A stretch of 64,000 nt of DNA, taken from the NCBI GenBank assembly GCA_965221575.1, contig CBDCSM010000011.1, positions 62,001 to 126,000 on the forward strand, in the 5' to 3' direction. This DNA comes from JAPPHA01 sp965221575 (GTDB lineage Bacteria; Pseudomonadota; Alphaproteobacteria; Rhodobacterales; Rhodobacteraceae). Shown here piece by piece: positions 52,282 to 61,130 of the stretch; the stretch's first letter is position 1; every line of letters begins with the position of its first letter. Made by a program: the position numbers and the translations under genes. The notes beneath the pieces are model-generated. The model had not been told where the DNA came from, ran no database searches, and was given only the letters and a program-made list of their open reading frames with translations.

Positions 52282-54612
52282 TCACGACCCGTAAACGAAT
52301 GTCGGCAACCACAGGGCGATCTGGGGAAACGTGAACACCAGCGCCAAGCCGATCAACTGGATGACCATGAACTGCATCATGCCGAGATAGATGTCCTTCA
52401 GGTCCCACTCGGGCACGACGCCCTTGAGGAAGTAGGCAGACAACGCCACCGGAGGACTGAGCCACGCGGTCTGGAGATTGACCGCGACCAGGATTCCGAA
52501 CCAGGTCAGGTTGACGCCGAGCTTGTCAAGCGCAGGAATCAGGATCGGGATGATGATCAGAACGATCGGCACCCACTCAAGCGGCCATCCGAGCAGGAAA
52601 ATCAACGCCATGATGATGATCAGAACGACTGTCTCGGACAGGTCCCAGACAAGCAGTGCCTCGGTCAGCATCGTCGGTGTGCCGAGGCGCGAAAACACGG
52701 CGCCGAAGAAATTCGACGCGGCAACCAGGAACAATATCAGAACCGTGATCTCGAGTGTCTTGATCAATGCCGAGTAGAGGGATCGCAGCGACAGTTTTCG
52801 GTAACACGCGGAAAGCAGCATTGCGCCGAACGCACCGCATCCGGCTCCCTCGGTCGGCGTGGCCCAGCCAAAGAGAATCGACCCCAGCGCGAACGCAACG
52901 AGCGCCGACGGCGGGACCAGCCCCATGAAAAACTCGTACCAGAGGTCGGAGAAGTAGAATCCGGCAGGCTTGGCCTTCCTGATCCAGAGCGAACCGAAAT
53001 ACATCACCGCCATCCAGGCCGCCGGCACGACAGCCCAGGAAAGTGGAAACAACCCGGTCAGGTTTCCGGCCAGCGCCATGACGACGAGCACGAAGAACAC
53101 CAGGATCGAACCGATGACCGTGACCGCCTCGAGCCAGTAATAAGGCGATGTTTCCGGTTGCTCATCCGGTGGAAGAACGGGTCCGAGAGACGGATCCAGC
53201 CAGCAACGCAAGAGAGAATACCCCGCGTAGAGGCTGGCAAGGAGTACACCCGGAATAATGGCAGCAGCGAACAGATCGGTCACCGGGACTTCCAGGACCG
53301 GGCCCATTACCACAAGCATGATCGACGGTGGAATCAGGATGCCCAGGGTTCCACCAGCCGTGATCGTACCGGCAGAAAGCCGGACATCGTACTTGGACCG
53401 GTTCATGGTTTTCGCGGCCATGATTCCGAGAATGGTCACGGAGGCGCCGACGATGCCGGTCGCCGCGGCAAAGATCGTGGAGACGAACAGCACGGCCAGG
53501 TAGAGCGCGCCCCGGGTCCGGGAAAGCATGAGCTGCACCGCGGTGAACAGCCGCTCCATGAGACCGCCCTGCTCCATCAGGATTCCCATGAAGACGAAGA
53601 GAGGAACGGCGGCCAGCGTCTGTTCCAGCATGACGCTATTGAACTGAAGAGTCTGGAGGTAAAAGACCAGCTTGGTGCTGAACCCCCAGCTTCCAAAGGC
53701 GAAGCCCAGAAAAACAAGGGTGAAGGAAATCGGGAATCCGACAAAGATCGCGAAAAGCATGACAGCGATCATCGCCACCCCGATCCATTCGGGAGCGAGG
53801 TCGCTTGCGCCGGTCGCCTCGAACATCGACGAGAGCAGGGTACCGACTCCGCCCAGCGGCAACACGCCCGGGTAGAAGATTTCCACGAAAATGGCGGCAA
53901 GAATGACACAATAAAACGGTACGAACAGTAGGAATCGCTGCTCGCGCTGCCGCCCCATGGCGTGAAAGCACTTCAGGATTTCGGAAATACCCTGCAGGAT
54001 CAGGAAAAACGCACCCAGTGGCATCGCAGTTCTCGCGGGAGCGAGCGGAGCCATCATCGTGGTGTCCATCGACCGCTCCCAGATGATCCACGCCTTCAAC
54101 GTGTACTCGGCCGAGATCCAGAAAAAGAACAGCATGGCCGGGAAGTAGAACGCCAGGTAGAGCAACGCGTCGACGGTCGCCTGGGTACGCTGCGACCAGT
54201 TGCGATAGAGAAAATCGGCACGGATATGGACGCCGCGCATCAGCGCGTAGCCGGCCCCCAACATGAACAGGGCACCGGCGAACATCCGGCTGACCTCATA
54301 TGCCCAAAGCGTTGGCGCCAGGAACAGTTTCCTGGCGACGACCTCGTAAACCATCGCGACAACGACGGGTATCAGCAAGACACAGGTTACGCGTCCGACC
54401 TGAAGGTTCGTGACATCGATGAACCGGATGACCTTTCGCATCCAGCCTCGCATGTCCTCGGGAGTATCGCCGACCTCTCCGGATCGTCTTTCCGCAATCA
54501 GCTCGTCAGTGATATCCAGGTCATCGGGGTCGGTCGAATTGGTCATCGGATCATTCTTCATGGCGTTGTGCGGCATGCGCGCGCCATTCGTCACGGCGAC
54601 GCTTGCCTGCAT
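52282..54612 (-). CDS. TRAP transporter fused small and large permease DctQM
   Basis: This is a 776-residue fusion. A DctQ-like part occupies about residues 60-230 (with PTLWAYEVSRMFAGALFMLG and ALMRGVHIRADFLYRNWSQR) and a DctM-like part about 270-776 (ITAGGTLGILIPPSIMLVVM, then NLQTAWLSPPVALSAYFLKG). The large-permease half has an extra segment near residues 505-580. The start is uncertain, with in-frame ATGs at 54558 and 54546; the first about 55 residues are hydrophilic. It follows its binding-protein gene, from which it is separated by a stem-loop. Confidence 0.9.
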   Translation of the reverse strand: MQASVAVTNGARMPHNAMKNDPMTNSTDPDDLDITDELIAERRSGEVGDTPEDMRGWMRKVIRFIDVTNLQVGRVTCVLLIPVVVAMVYEVVARKLFLAPTLWAYEVSRMFAGALFMLGAGYALMRGVHIRADFLYRNWSQRTQATVDALLYLAFYFPAMLFFFWISAEYTLKAWIIWERSMDTTMMAPLAPARTAMPLGAFFLILQGISEILKCFHAMGRQREQRFLLFVPFYCVILAAIFVEIFYPGVLPLGGVGTLLSSMFEATGASDLAPEWIGVAMIAVMLFAIFVGFPISFTLVFLGFAFGSWGFSTKLVFYLQTLQFNSVMLEQTLAAVPLFVFMGILMEQGGLMERLFTAVQLMLSRTRGALYLAVLFVSTIFAAATGIVGASVTILGIMAAKTMNRSKYDVRLSAGTITAGGTLGILIPPSIMLVVMGPVLEVPVTDLFAAAIIPGVLLASLYAGYSLLRCWLDPSLGPVLPPDEQPETSPYYWLEAVTVIGSILVFFVLVVMALAGNLTGLFPLSWAVVPAAWMAVMYFGSLWIRKAKPAGFYFSDLWYEFFMGLVPPSALVAFALGSILFGWATPTEGAGCGAFGAMLLSACYRKLSLRSLYSALIKTLEITVLILFLVAASNFFGAVFSRLGTPTMLTEALLVWDLSETVVLIIIMALIFLLGWPLEWVPIVLIIIPILIPALDKLGVNLTWFGILVAVNLQTAWLSPPVALSAYFLKGVVPEWDLKDIYLGMMQFMVIQLIGLALVFTFPQIALWLPTFVYGS

Positions 54613-54623
54613 GATATTGAGCC

Positions 54624-54648
54624 GGCCGCGGGTACGCCACCCGCGGCC
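54624..54648 (-). promoter_or_regulatory. Intercistronic stem-loop between dctP and dctQM
   Basis: A perfect 10-bp inverted repeat (54624-54633 and 54639-54648) with a 5-base loop lies 15 bases after the dctP stop. No T-run follows on the minus strand. It parallels the stems after pstS and proX. Confidence 0.75.
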
Positions 54649-54663
54649 GATCCTGGTACAGCA

Positions 54664-55770
54664 CTATTTCACGCTGTCAGCAAATGCCTTTCCGAGGCTC
54701 GCATTCGATGCCTGCGCGCCGGCCCAGAATGGAACCGCTATTTCAGCGAAGTCCTTCTGGCTTTGCCAGACTTCGGCAAAGAAGGCATTATCGGCCGCGT
54801 TCTTCTCGAGACTTGCTTTCGCCGCGTTCATGTATGCCGGGAAGTAGTCAGCGGGCGTATCGTGAAGAATGACACCGTGGTTTTCGGTGAGATCCTTCAA
54901 CGCCTTGCCGTTTTCGTAGATCCGGTAGGACATGGCCTTCGACAGAGACGCGTTCGCTGCCACTTCGATGGCCTTCTTCTGGTGATCCGTCAGCGAGTCA
55001 TAGACGTCGCCATTGATGTACACGTCGGCATTGACGACGACCTGATGGAGGCCCTGCAGGTAATAGTGCTTCAGCACCTTCTGGAACCCGAAGACCGAGT
55101 CAGGTTTCGGACAGCACCATTCCGCGGCATCAATGGTCCCCTTTTCGAGGGCCGGCAGGATGTCTCCGCCGCCCATGGCGACTGATGCGACACCGATGTC
55201 CTTGTACGTCTGGCCGGGAATCCCGGGAGGCGTTCGGAAACGGTACTTGCGGAAGTCGTCCATCGACGCGATCGGCTCCTTGAACCATCCGAGCGCTTCG
55301 GGACCGACCGGCTGCAACATGAAGCCTTTCACGTTCACGCCCATTTCATCCCAAAGGCGATCATAGAGTTCACGGCCGCCTCCGTACTGGAACCAGCTCA
55401 GAAATGCGATGTTGTCGATTCCCACGCCTGCTCCGGCGACGGGTGAACCGAACAGCATTGCCGCCGGGTGTTTTCCCGACCAGTAGTGTGTCCAGGCGAA
55501 CCCACCTTCGATCAGGCCCGAGTCGACTGCATCGAGGGTCTCGGCGACACCGACAACTGCCCCGGCAGGCAACACCTCGAAGTTTACCTCACCGTTGGTC
55601 AAAGCCGCTACGTCAGCAGCAAATTCCTTCAGCATCACGACCTCGTCAGCCGTGGCCGGGATCACTGATTGTACCCTGATCGTAACTTCGGCAGCCACCG
55701 CCGAAGCCAGCAGTGTGACGCCGACGAACGCTCCGAGCGTCCGGGCGACGATTTTGTTGCGATGATACAT
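54664..55770 (-). CDS. TRAP substrate-binding protein, TakP-like (2-oxo acid type)
   Basis: This 368-residue periplasmic receptor has the signal peptide MYHRNKIVARTLGAFVGVTL ending near AVA|AEV and CGGAGG just before the ATG. The mature protein carries VTIRVQSVIPATADEVVMLK, GGFAWTHYWSGKHPAAMLFG, YRFRTPPGIPGQTYKDIGV with the carboxylate-binding arginine, and GTIDAAEWCCPKPD, features of the branch that includes the alpha-keto acid receptor TakP. Pairing with the fused DctQM fits this branch. Its neighbours (TerC, GMC oxidoreductase, IclR) suggest uptake of an alcohol-derived acid (inference). Confidence 0.88.
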   Translation of the reverse strand: MYHRNKIVARTLGAFVGVTLLASAVAAEVTIRVQSVIPATADEVVMLKEFAADVAALTNGEVNFEVLPAGAVVGVAETLDAVDSGLIEGGFAWTHYWSGKHPAAMLFGSPVAGAGVGIDNIAFLSWFQYGGGRELYDRLWDEMGVNVKGFMLQPVGPEALGWFKEPIASMDDFRKYRFRTPPGIPGQTYKDIGVASVAMGGGDILPALEKGTIDAAEWCCPKPDSVFGFQKVLKHYYLQGLHQVVVNADVYINGDVYDSLTDHQKKAIEVAANASLSKAMSYRIYENGKALKDLTENHGVILHDTPADYFPAYMNAAKASLEKNAADNAFFAEVWQSQKDFAEIAVPFWAGAQASNASLGKAFADSVK

Positions 55771-55926
55771 GTTATCCTCCGATTGGATTGACGCCTTCAT
55801 TCCGTTGCGAATGCATCCACCCCTGAAGGCACCGGGGCAGAGTCAGGCGGGGGACAGTTCGGAAGGGAACCATCCGTTTCCCCGGCCTGTCGTAACGATC
55901 AGGCACGGAGTGTCCCGCCAGTCGGT

Positions 55927-56553
55927 TCATGTCGCGCTCCATAACCCCGCCAAGAGTCCGGCCATTTCCGGCCAGCCGTCATAGAGCATCCTGACAGTCA
56001 AATAGATGAGAAACAGGAGTCCAAGCCACGACAACCATCTGTATCGGGCCAGGATCCGCATGATGAGAGTCGCGAATACCGCCATGAACAGGATCGCGAG
56101 CGCCAGTCCGAAGACCAGGAGAGCGGTGTTTTCCCGGGCGATGGCGGCAACTGCGACAACGTTGTCAATCGACATGGATACGTCGGCGAACGTGATCGTG
56201 ATCAGTGCACCCCACAGGTTCCTGTTCTCGCTACCCTCGGTCGCCTGGAAGTTGTGCACGCCCAGTTCAACCTTCCTGCCGTGGGCTTTGAGATCCCGGT
56301 AGAATCTCCAGCACACGACGGCGAGAAGCAGCCCTCCGAAGAACAGGATACCTGGAATCTGCAGCAGGATCGTCGCCAGGGCCGCGAACAGGATTCTCAA
56401 TCCCGCCGCGAGCGCCATGCCGAAGGCGATCGCACGCCTGCGCAAATCCGGAGACAGGCCGGCGGCGGCCATTCCGATGACAAGGGCGTTGTCGCCGGAA
56501 AGGATGATGTCCGCGAACACGATCTGAAGAATGTCGAGCGCCATTTCCGTCAT
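55927..56553 (-). CDS. TerC-family integral membrane protein (YjbE-type)
   Basis: This 208-residue protein has about seven membrane segments. The two acidic family motifs are visible: DIILSGDNALVIGMAAAGL near residues 15-33 and FADVSMSIDNVVAVAAIAR near 121-139. TerC proteins are implicated in metal-ion export, including manganese, and in tellurite resistance. Its start overlaps the GMC oxidoreductase stop by 4 bases, so they are co-transcribed, though a functional link is not obvious. An ATG three codons inside is also possible. Confidence 0.9.
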   Translation of the reverse strand: MTEMALDILQIVFADIILSGDNALVIGMAAAGLSPDLRRRAIAFGMALAAGLRILFAALATILLQIPGILFFGGLLLAVVCWRFYRDLKAHGRKVELGVHNFQATEGSENRNLWGALITITFADVSMSIDNVVAVAAIARENTALLVFGLALAILFMAVFATLIMRILARYRWLSWLGLLFLIYLTVRMLYDGWPEMAGLLAGLWSAT

Positions 56554-58166
56554 GTCCGCGTGTCCTCGAGAATCAGGTCGGATGCTTTCTCGCCGATCAT
56601 GATCGCCGGCGCGTTCGTATTCCCCGAAACAATCCTTGGCATGATCGACGCGTCGGCGACACGCAACCCTCGAACTCCGTGCACCCTGAGGCGTTCGTCA
56701 ACGACCGCCATCGCGTCACTGTCCGGACCCATCTTGCAGGTCCCGGTCGGGTGATAAATCGTTGTCGCGGTTTCGCGTGCCCAGTCCAGCAGCCCGGCGG
56801 CATCGTCGTCATCGATTTCGGGCCCGGGCGCATGTTCTTCGGTTATATGAGACTTCAAGGGCTCGTGACGCGCGATACGGCGCGCGACGCGAATACCATC
56901 GACGATGATCCTTCGATCGGTTTCGGTGGCAAGATAATTCGGGTGAATCGCAGGTGAATCCTCCGGATTCGCTGAACGGAGACAGATTCTGCCTGTGCTT
57001 TCCGGCCGAAGCTGCAGCACCGATGCCGTAAAGGCCGAAAACGGGTGAACCAGTTGACCCGGAGAATCTGCGCTGAACGGCTGGACGTGAAACTGTATGT
57101 CGGGCGTCTCCAGCTCGGGGCGGGTCTTCAGGAATCCGGTCCCGAGACTGGCCGCCATGGTCATCGGGCCCCGACGGGTCAGCATGTAACGCATACCGAT
57201 CAGGGCCTGTTTGACCGGATTGTCGATTTCGGTGTTGATCGTCGGCAAGGTCGTTCGAAACACCGGCCGGGCCTGCAAGTGGTCCTGGAGATTTTTTCCC
57301 ACTCCGGCGAGCTCGGTATGGACTGAAATTCCGTGGTCGGCGAGTTCTTCACCATCTCCGATCCCCGAAAGCATCAGGATTTGCGGAGACCCGATCGATC
57401 CTGCCGAAAGAACGATCTCCCGGCTTGCACGAAGTTCGATGTCCTCGCTGCTGCCTTTTCGTCTTGCGACGATCCCGACAGCGCGTCCTTCATGAAACTC
57501 CAGTCGAAGCGTGCGGGTATGCGTGAAGATGGAGAGATTCGGACGTTTCCGGGCTGGCTTGAGATATGCGACCGCGGCGCTGCATCGCCGTCCCCGCGAG
57601 GCGGTTTGCTGAAAGAAACCGACGCCTTCCTGATCCGATGAATTGTAATCGGGGTTCTTCCGGTACCCCGCGTTGATCGCCGCCTCCATCCACAGGTCGA
57701 CAACCTGACGGCTGAGTCGCATCGGAGACACGATCAACGGGCCATCCGTACCCCTTTCGGGGCAGTTGCCGGAGTTTCCGGTCCAGGTCTCCGCCCGCTT
57801 GAAATACGGCAAGACGTCGTCCCAGGCCCATCCACGGTTGCCGAATTGTCGCCAATTGTCGTAATCCTGACACTGGCCACGGACGTAAAGCAGCCCGTTG
57901 ATCGAACTTGACCCGCCCAGGACCTTTCCACGTGGCCAGGGAATCGATCGCCCGTTCAACCCGGGATCGGGAGAGGTCTCGAAACACCAGTCTGTCGAAG
58001 GATTTCCCATGGTCTTGAAGTACCCAATGGGAATGTGGATCCAAGGATTGCGATCAGGACCACCCGCCTCCACGAGTGCGACCTTGTGCCGGGAATCAGC
58101 AGACAACCGGTTTGCCAGGACGCAACCAGCGGAACCTGCACCAACAATGATGAAATCAAAATCCAT
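56550..58166 (-). CDS. GMC-family FAD oxidoreductase (choline/alcohol dehydrogenase type)
   Basis: This 538-residue flavoenzyme oxidises an alcohol to an aldehyde or ketone. It has the N-terminal dinucleotide fold FDFIIVGAGSAGCVLANRLS, the GMC signatures RGKVLGGSSSINGLLYVRGQ and SAGSIGSPQILMLSGIG, and C-terminal active-site residues in TIYHPTGTCKMG and the last SGNTNAPAIMIGEK. It resembles BetA-like dehydrogenases, but no betaine aldehyde dehydrogenase gene is adjacent, so the substrate remains open. It is divergent from an IclR gene and is the first gene before terC. Confidence 0.92.
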   Translation of the reverse strand: MDFDFIIVGAGSAGCVLANRLSADSRHKVALVEAGGPDRNPWIHIPIGYFKTMGNPSTDWCFETSPDPGLNGRSIPWPRGKVLGGSSSINGLLYVRGQCQDYDNWRQFGNRGWAWDDVLPYFKRAETWTGNSGNCPERGTDGPLIVSPMRLSRQVVDLWMEAAINAGYRKNPDYNSSDQEGVGFFQQTASRGRRCSAAVAYLKPARKRPNLSIFTHTRTLRLEFHEGRAVGIVARRKGSSEDIELRASREIVLSAGSIGSPQILMLSGIGDGEELADHGISVHTELAGVGKNLQDHLQARPVFRTTLPTINTEIDNPVKQALIGMRYMLTRRGPMTMAASLGTGFLKTRPELETPDIQFHVQPFSADSPGQLVHPFSAFTASVLQLRPESTGRICLRSANPEDSPAIHPNYLATETDRRIIVDGIRVARRIARHEPLKSHITEEHAPGPEIDDDDAAGLLDWARETATTIYHPTGTCKMGPDSDAMAVVDERLRVHGVRGLRVADASIMPRIVSGNTNAPAIMIGEKASDLILEDTRT

Positions 58167-58211
58167 TCGATTTTGCCAAAAATGAGATTTTTTGTCCCAA
58201 TTTTATTTATT

Positions 58212-58226
58212 TGGTGCCATATACCA
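58212..58226. promoter_or_regulatory. Candidate IclR operator in the divergent gap
   Basis: TGGT-GCCATAT-ACCA forms a short inverted repeat in the AT-rich 110-bp gap between the GMC gene and the IclR gene. It is a reasonable IclR-dimer site; the arms are only 4 bp, so confidence is low. Confidence 0.35.
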
Positions 58227-58276
58227 TACTCCGACGAACGACAAGACATGTAATTGGGGAGCTGCCAGGGGGCGAA

Positions 58277-59038
58277 ATGCCGGACGAACGACGAATCCCG
58301 ACAGGGATGAGAAATCTCTTGATCATCGAGGCGCTGTCCAGAGCATCCGGGCCGGTGACGCCAACCGAGTTGAACCGAAACCTCGGGCTTCCCAGGCAGA
58401 CCTTTCACCGCCTCTGCAATACGCTGGTTCAGGAGGGTATTCTTGCACGGGAACCCGGCGGCAAGCGGCTCCGTCCCGGGAGGAGACTGCGAAGTATCGG
58501 CACCGGAATTCTGACCGTTTCGCTGTCTCACATGGCCCGACGGCAAATCCTGGAAAGGATCGCGGCAAAAGTGGGCGAGACGGTCAATTTCGTCGTGCCC
58601 GGCGAATCCGGCATGCACTACATGGACCGGGTCGAGACCGACTGGCCGGTGCGCATTCAACTCCCGGTAGGTACCGAGGTTCCGTTTCATTGTACGGCGA
58701 GCGGCAAGGCATTCCTTTCCAGCATTCCCTTGAAGCGACGGAAATCATTCATACGCACGCTTGACCTGAAGAAGTTCACTCCGAACACCCACGCGGACCA
58801 CGACGCCCTGATCGAAGACACCGAGCGTGTTGCCCTGCGGGGCTACTCTCTTGATGAAGAGGAATTCATCGAGGACATGAACGCGATCGCCGTACCGGTT
58901 ACGGATGACCAGGGTCGGTATGTCGCGTCGCTCGCCTTTCACGGCCCCAAGCAACGACTGTCCATAGAAACGGCGATCGCCAACGTCGGTGAAATCCGCG
59001 AGGGATCATTGGCCTTGAGGGCCATCCTGGACCTCTGA
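58277..59038 (+). CDS. IclR-family transcriptional regulator
   Basis: This is a 253-residue regulator with an N-terminal winged helix (ASGPVTPTELNRNLGLPRQT, then FHRLCNTLVQEGIL) and a C-terminal effector domain with the family segment PFHCTASGKAFLSSI and DMNAIAVPVTDDQGRYVASL. The ATG at 58277 follows AGGGGG and gives a normal IclR N-terminus; the 66 bases before it in frame are not used. It is divergent from the GMC-terC genes and probably controls them and the nearby TRAP operon. Confidence 0.92.
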   Translation: MPDERRIPTGMRNLLIIEALSRASGPVTPTELNRNLGLPRQTFHRLCNTLVQEGILAREPGGKRLRPGRRLRSIGTGILTVSLSHMARRQILERIAAKVGETVNFVVPGESGMHYMDRVETDWPVRIQLPVGTEVPFHCTASGKAFLSSIPLKRRKSFIRTLDLKKFTPNTHADHDALIEDTERVALRGYSLDEEEFIEDMNAIAVPVTDDQGRYVASLAFHGPKQRLSIETAIANVGEIREGSLALRAILDL

Positions 59039-59560
59039 CACCACAACTGTTTCTCTCGCGGCTGTTCACTCACCTTGGCTGGTTTGATTCAATCGTCTGG
59101 CCTGGAATCCGGATTCTCAGACCTAGGTAATGAAACACTGGCTTCTGTTACCCGATATGTCCAAAGGAAAGAACGCGGCACACGGAGAACAGGTGGGAAC
59201 CAATCGTTTCGCACTGACCGCAATCTTCGGTGGACACGCGTCGAAAATTCTTCACAGCTTGGCGTCCAAATACACGCCGGTGAACGTAGCTCGTCGCCAC
59301 GTCAATGGCGTTTCCCGTCAAGGCTGCGGTAATGCTGGCGAGCGCGCTTGGGGCAACAGAACTCATCGAAACCTTCGGCATCTAATGAATGTCAAGGATA
59401 GTGCCTGTTCGTGGTTGCCCTCCCGGTCGAGGTCGATTCGAGCCCTGTATCCTTCGAGACATGATGGGTTGATCCGACGACGCGGGAAGTCTGACCTGAA
59501 GCGGTCCTGAAGTCGAATGGCGACACCTTCGCCACCCGCCCTCCTTCTCGGACGCCACTG
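59039..59560. other. Non-coding stretch
   Basis: No gene is supported between the IclR gene and the inverted repeat at 59561. Confidence 0.5.
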
Positions 59561-59601
59561 AAACCTGAAAATTCGAATCAACTGTTCGATTTTTCAGGTT
59601 T
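59561..59601. promoter_or_regulatory. Long inverted repeat upstream of the DUF4143 ATPase
   Basis: Two 17-bp arms (59561-59577 and 59585-59601) are complementary in 16 of 17 positions around a 7-base spacer and begin AAACCTGAAAA. The repeat ends 19 bases before the ATPase start. It could be an operator, or a hairpin in the leader of the ATPase message. Confidence 0.6.
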
Positions 59602-59620
59602 ATCATGCCATGGTGCCGCC

Positions 59621-60766
59621 ATGATTCACCTTCCTCGTGTACGGGAGTTGAAGGCCCTTCGGGCCAGGCTCCGCCGCTCGCCCATCACGGCACTCCTCGG
59701 ACCTCGACAGTGCGGCAAGACGACTTTGGCCCAGTCACTGAAGGCAGAGCATGTCTTCGACCTCGAGGACCCGAGGAGCCTGGCCCGACTTGACGAGCCG
59801 CAAACTGCCCTGGAAGGATTGAGTGGCATCGTCGTGATCGACGAAGTGCAGCGCAAACCGGCTCTCTTTCCGCTAATCCGCGTCCTGGCGGACCGCCAGC
59901 CAGCCACGCGATACCTCCTGCTCGGCAGCGCCTCGCCGGATCTCGTCAAGGAAGTTTCCGAGAGTCTCTCCGGAAGGGTCGCATATCACGACCTTGGTCC
60001 CCTGGCTGTCGACGAGACAGGATCCAGCGAATGGCGCAAGCTGTGGCTTCGAGGAGGTTTCCCGAGAAGCTATCTGTCCGATGACGACGTGGAATCCGCT
60101 CTCTGGCGGGAAGACTTTGTCCGTAGCCACCTGGAACGCGACATCCCCGCGCTCGGAATCTCCGTTCCGTCAGAGACGCTACGTCGCTTCTGGATGATGG
60201 TGAGCCACTACCACGGCCAGACGCACAACCTTTCAGAACTCGGTAGATCGTTCGGCGTCTCCGATCACACGGTTCGCCGCTACCTCGAAATCCTGAGCGG
60301 CACGTTCATGGTCCGCCTGCTTCCCCCGTGGCACGCGAACGTCGGAAAGCGCCTCGTGAAAGCGCCCAAGTTGTACATTCGGGACAGCGGCCTGTTTCAC
60401 ACGCTGCACACCGTCGCGACGTCGCCGCAGCTGGAGTCCCATCCGAAGCTCGCTGCGTCATGGGAAGGCTTTGCCTTGGACCAGGCTGTCCGCCTGGTGG
60501 GCGTGACCCACCCGTATTTCTGGGGCACCCATTCCGGCGCGGAGCTGGATCTCGTGTGGCAGGCGCACGGTACGCTGTGGGGAATGGAATTCAAGTACCA
60601 GGACGCGCCCAGGATGACGAAGAGCATTCGCGCGGTGCTACGTGACCTGCCCCTGCAACACCTGTGGATCGTGTATCCCGGTCCTGACCGGTACCGGCTC
60701 GACGACTCGGTCAGCGTGCTGCCCGTCGCCGAAATTTCCAGCATCGTGACCGATCCCGTCACCTGA
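59621..60766 (+). CDS. AAA_14/DUF4143 ATPase
   Basis: This is a 381-residue ATPase. The N-terminal AAA_14 part has Walker A ALLGPRQCGKTTLAQ and Walker B GIVVIDEVQRKPALFPLI with LLLGSASPDL. The middle has a helix-turn-helix (LSELGRSFGVSDHTVRRYLE), and the C-terminal DUF4143 part has a nuclease-like tail (GTHSGAELDLVW and MEFKYQ). This common family is of unknown function and is often a single gene with signs of horizontal spread; some members are encoded near toxin-antitoxin genes. No clear ribosome-binding site precedes the ATG, and a long inverted repeat lies just upstream. Confidence 0.88.
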   Translation: MIHLPRVRELKALRARLRRSPITALLGPRQCGKTTLAQSLKAEHVFDLEDPRSLARLDEPQTALEGLSGIVVIDEVQRKPALFPLIRVLADRQPATRYLLLGSASPDLVKEVSESLSGRVAYHDLGPLAVDETGSSEWRKLWLRGGFPRSYLSDDDVESALWREDFVRSHLERDIPALGISVPSETLRRFWMMVSHYHGQTHNLSELGRSFGVSDHTVRRYLEILSGTFMVRLLPPWHANVGKRLVKAPKLYIRDSGLFHTLHTVATSPQLESHPKLAASWEGFALDQAVRLVGVTHPYFWGTHSGAELDLVWQAHGTLWGMEFKYQDAPRMTKSIRAVLRDLPLQHLWIVYPGPDRYRLDDSVSVLPVAEISSIVTDPVT

Positions 60767-61130
60767 TCGGGCGGATTTTCCCTGCCGTTCTCGATGTCAA
60801 CCCGCATATCACTGAAGTCGACAACCAGGGATGGGTTCGCCGATACGAAGAGACCCCCGGCTCGGAGCCCATGTGCCCGCGTGAACGGAACGATGCGTCA
60901 GGCGGTAGAATCGATCGGACCGCAACTGAGAAGATCAAACCGGATCGCCAACTGGCGCAAGACTATCGCACATGTCGGCGGCGCCCTGTCGGTTTCCACG
61001 CACTCGATCAGGATCCATCGGAGCGGGAAGACCTGCCTCTTCACGGGAACACGAGACGATTGCCGGAGGAATCCCTGAAGTTGGCCTTTTCCGCAACTTT
61101 CCAGTAGCTCGACCCGGAGAGGGCGCAACA
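60767..61130. other. Intergenic stretch before the sulfatase
   Basis: Short frames are open here, including an in-frame extension of the sulfatase, but none shows a motif. It probably holds the sulfatase promoter. Confidence 0.45.

Noticed and set aside
52258..53931. 557-codon open frame antisense to dctQM
   Set aside because: Composition is dominated by charged residues from third-position GC bias; the fused TRAP permease on the other strand is unambiguous.
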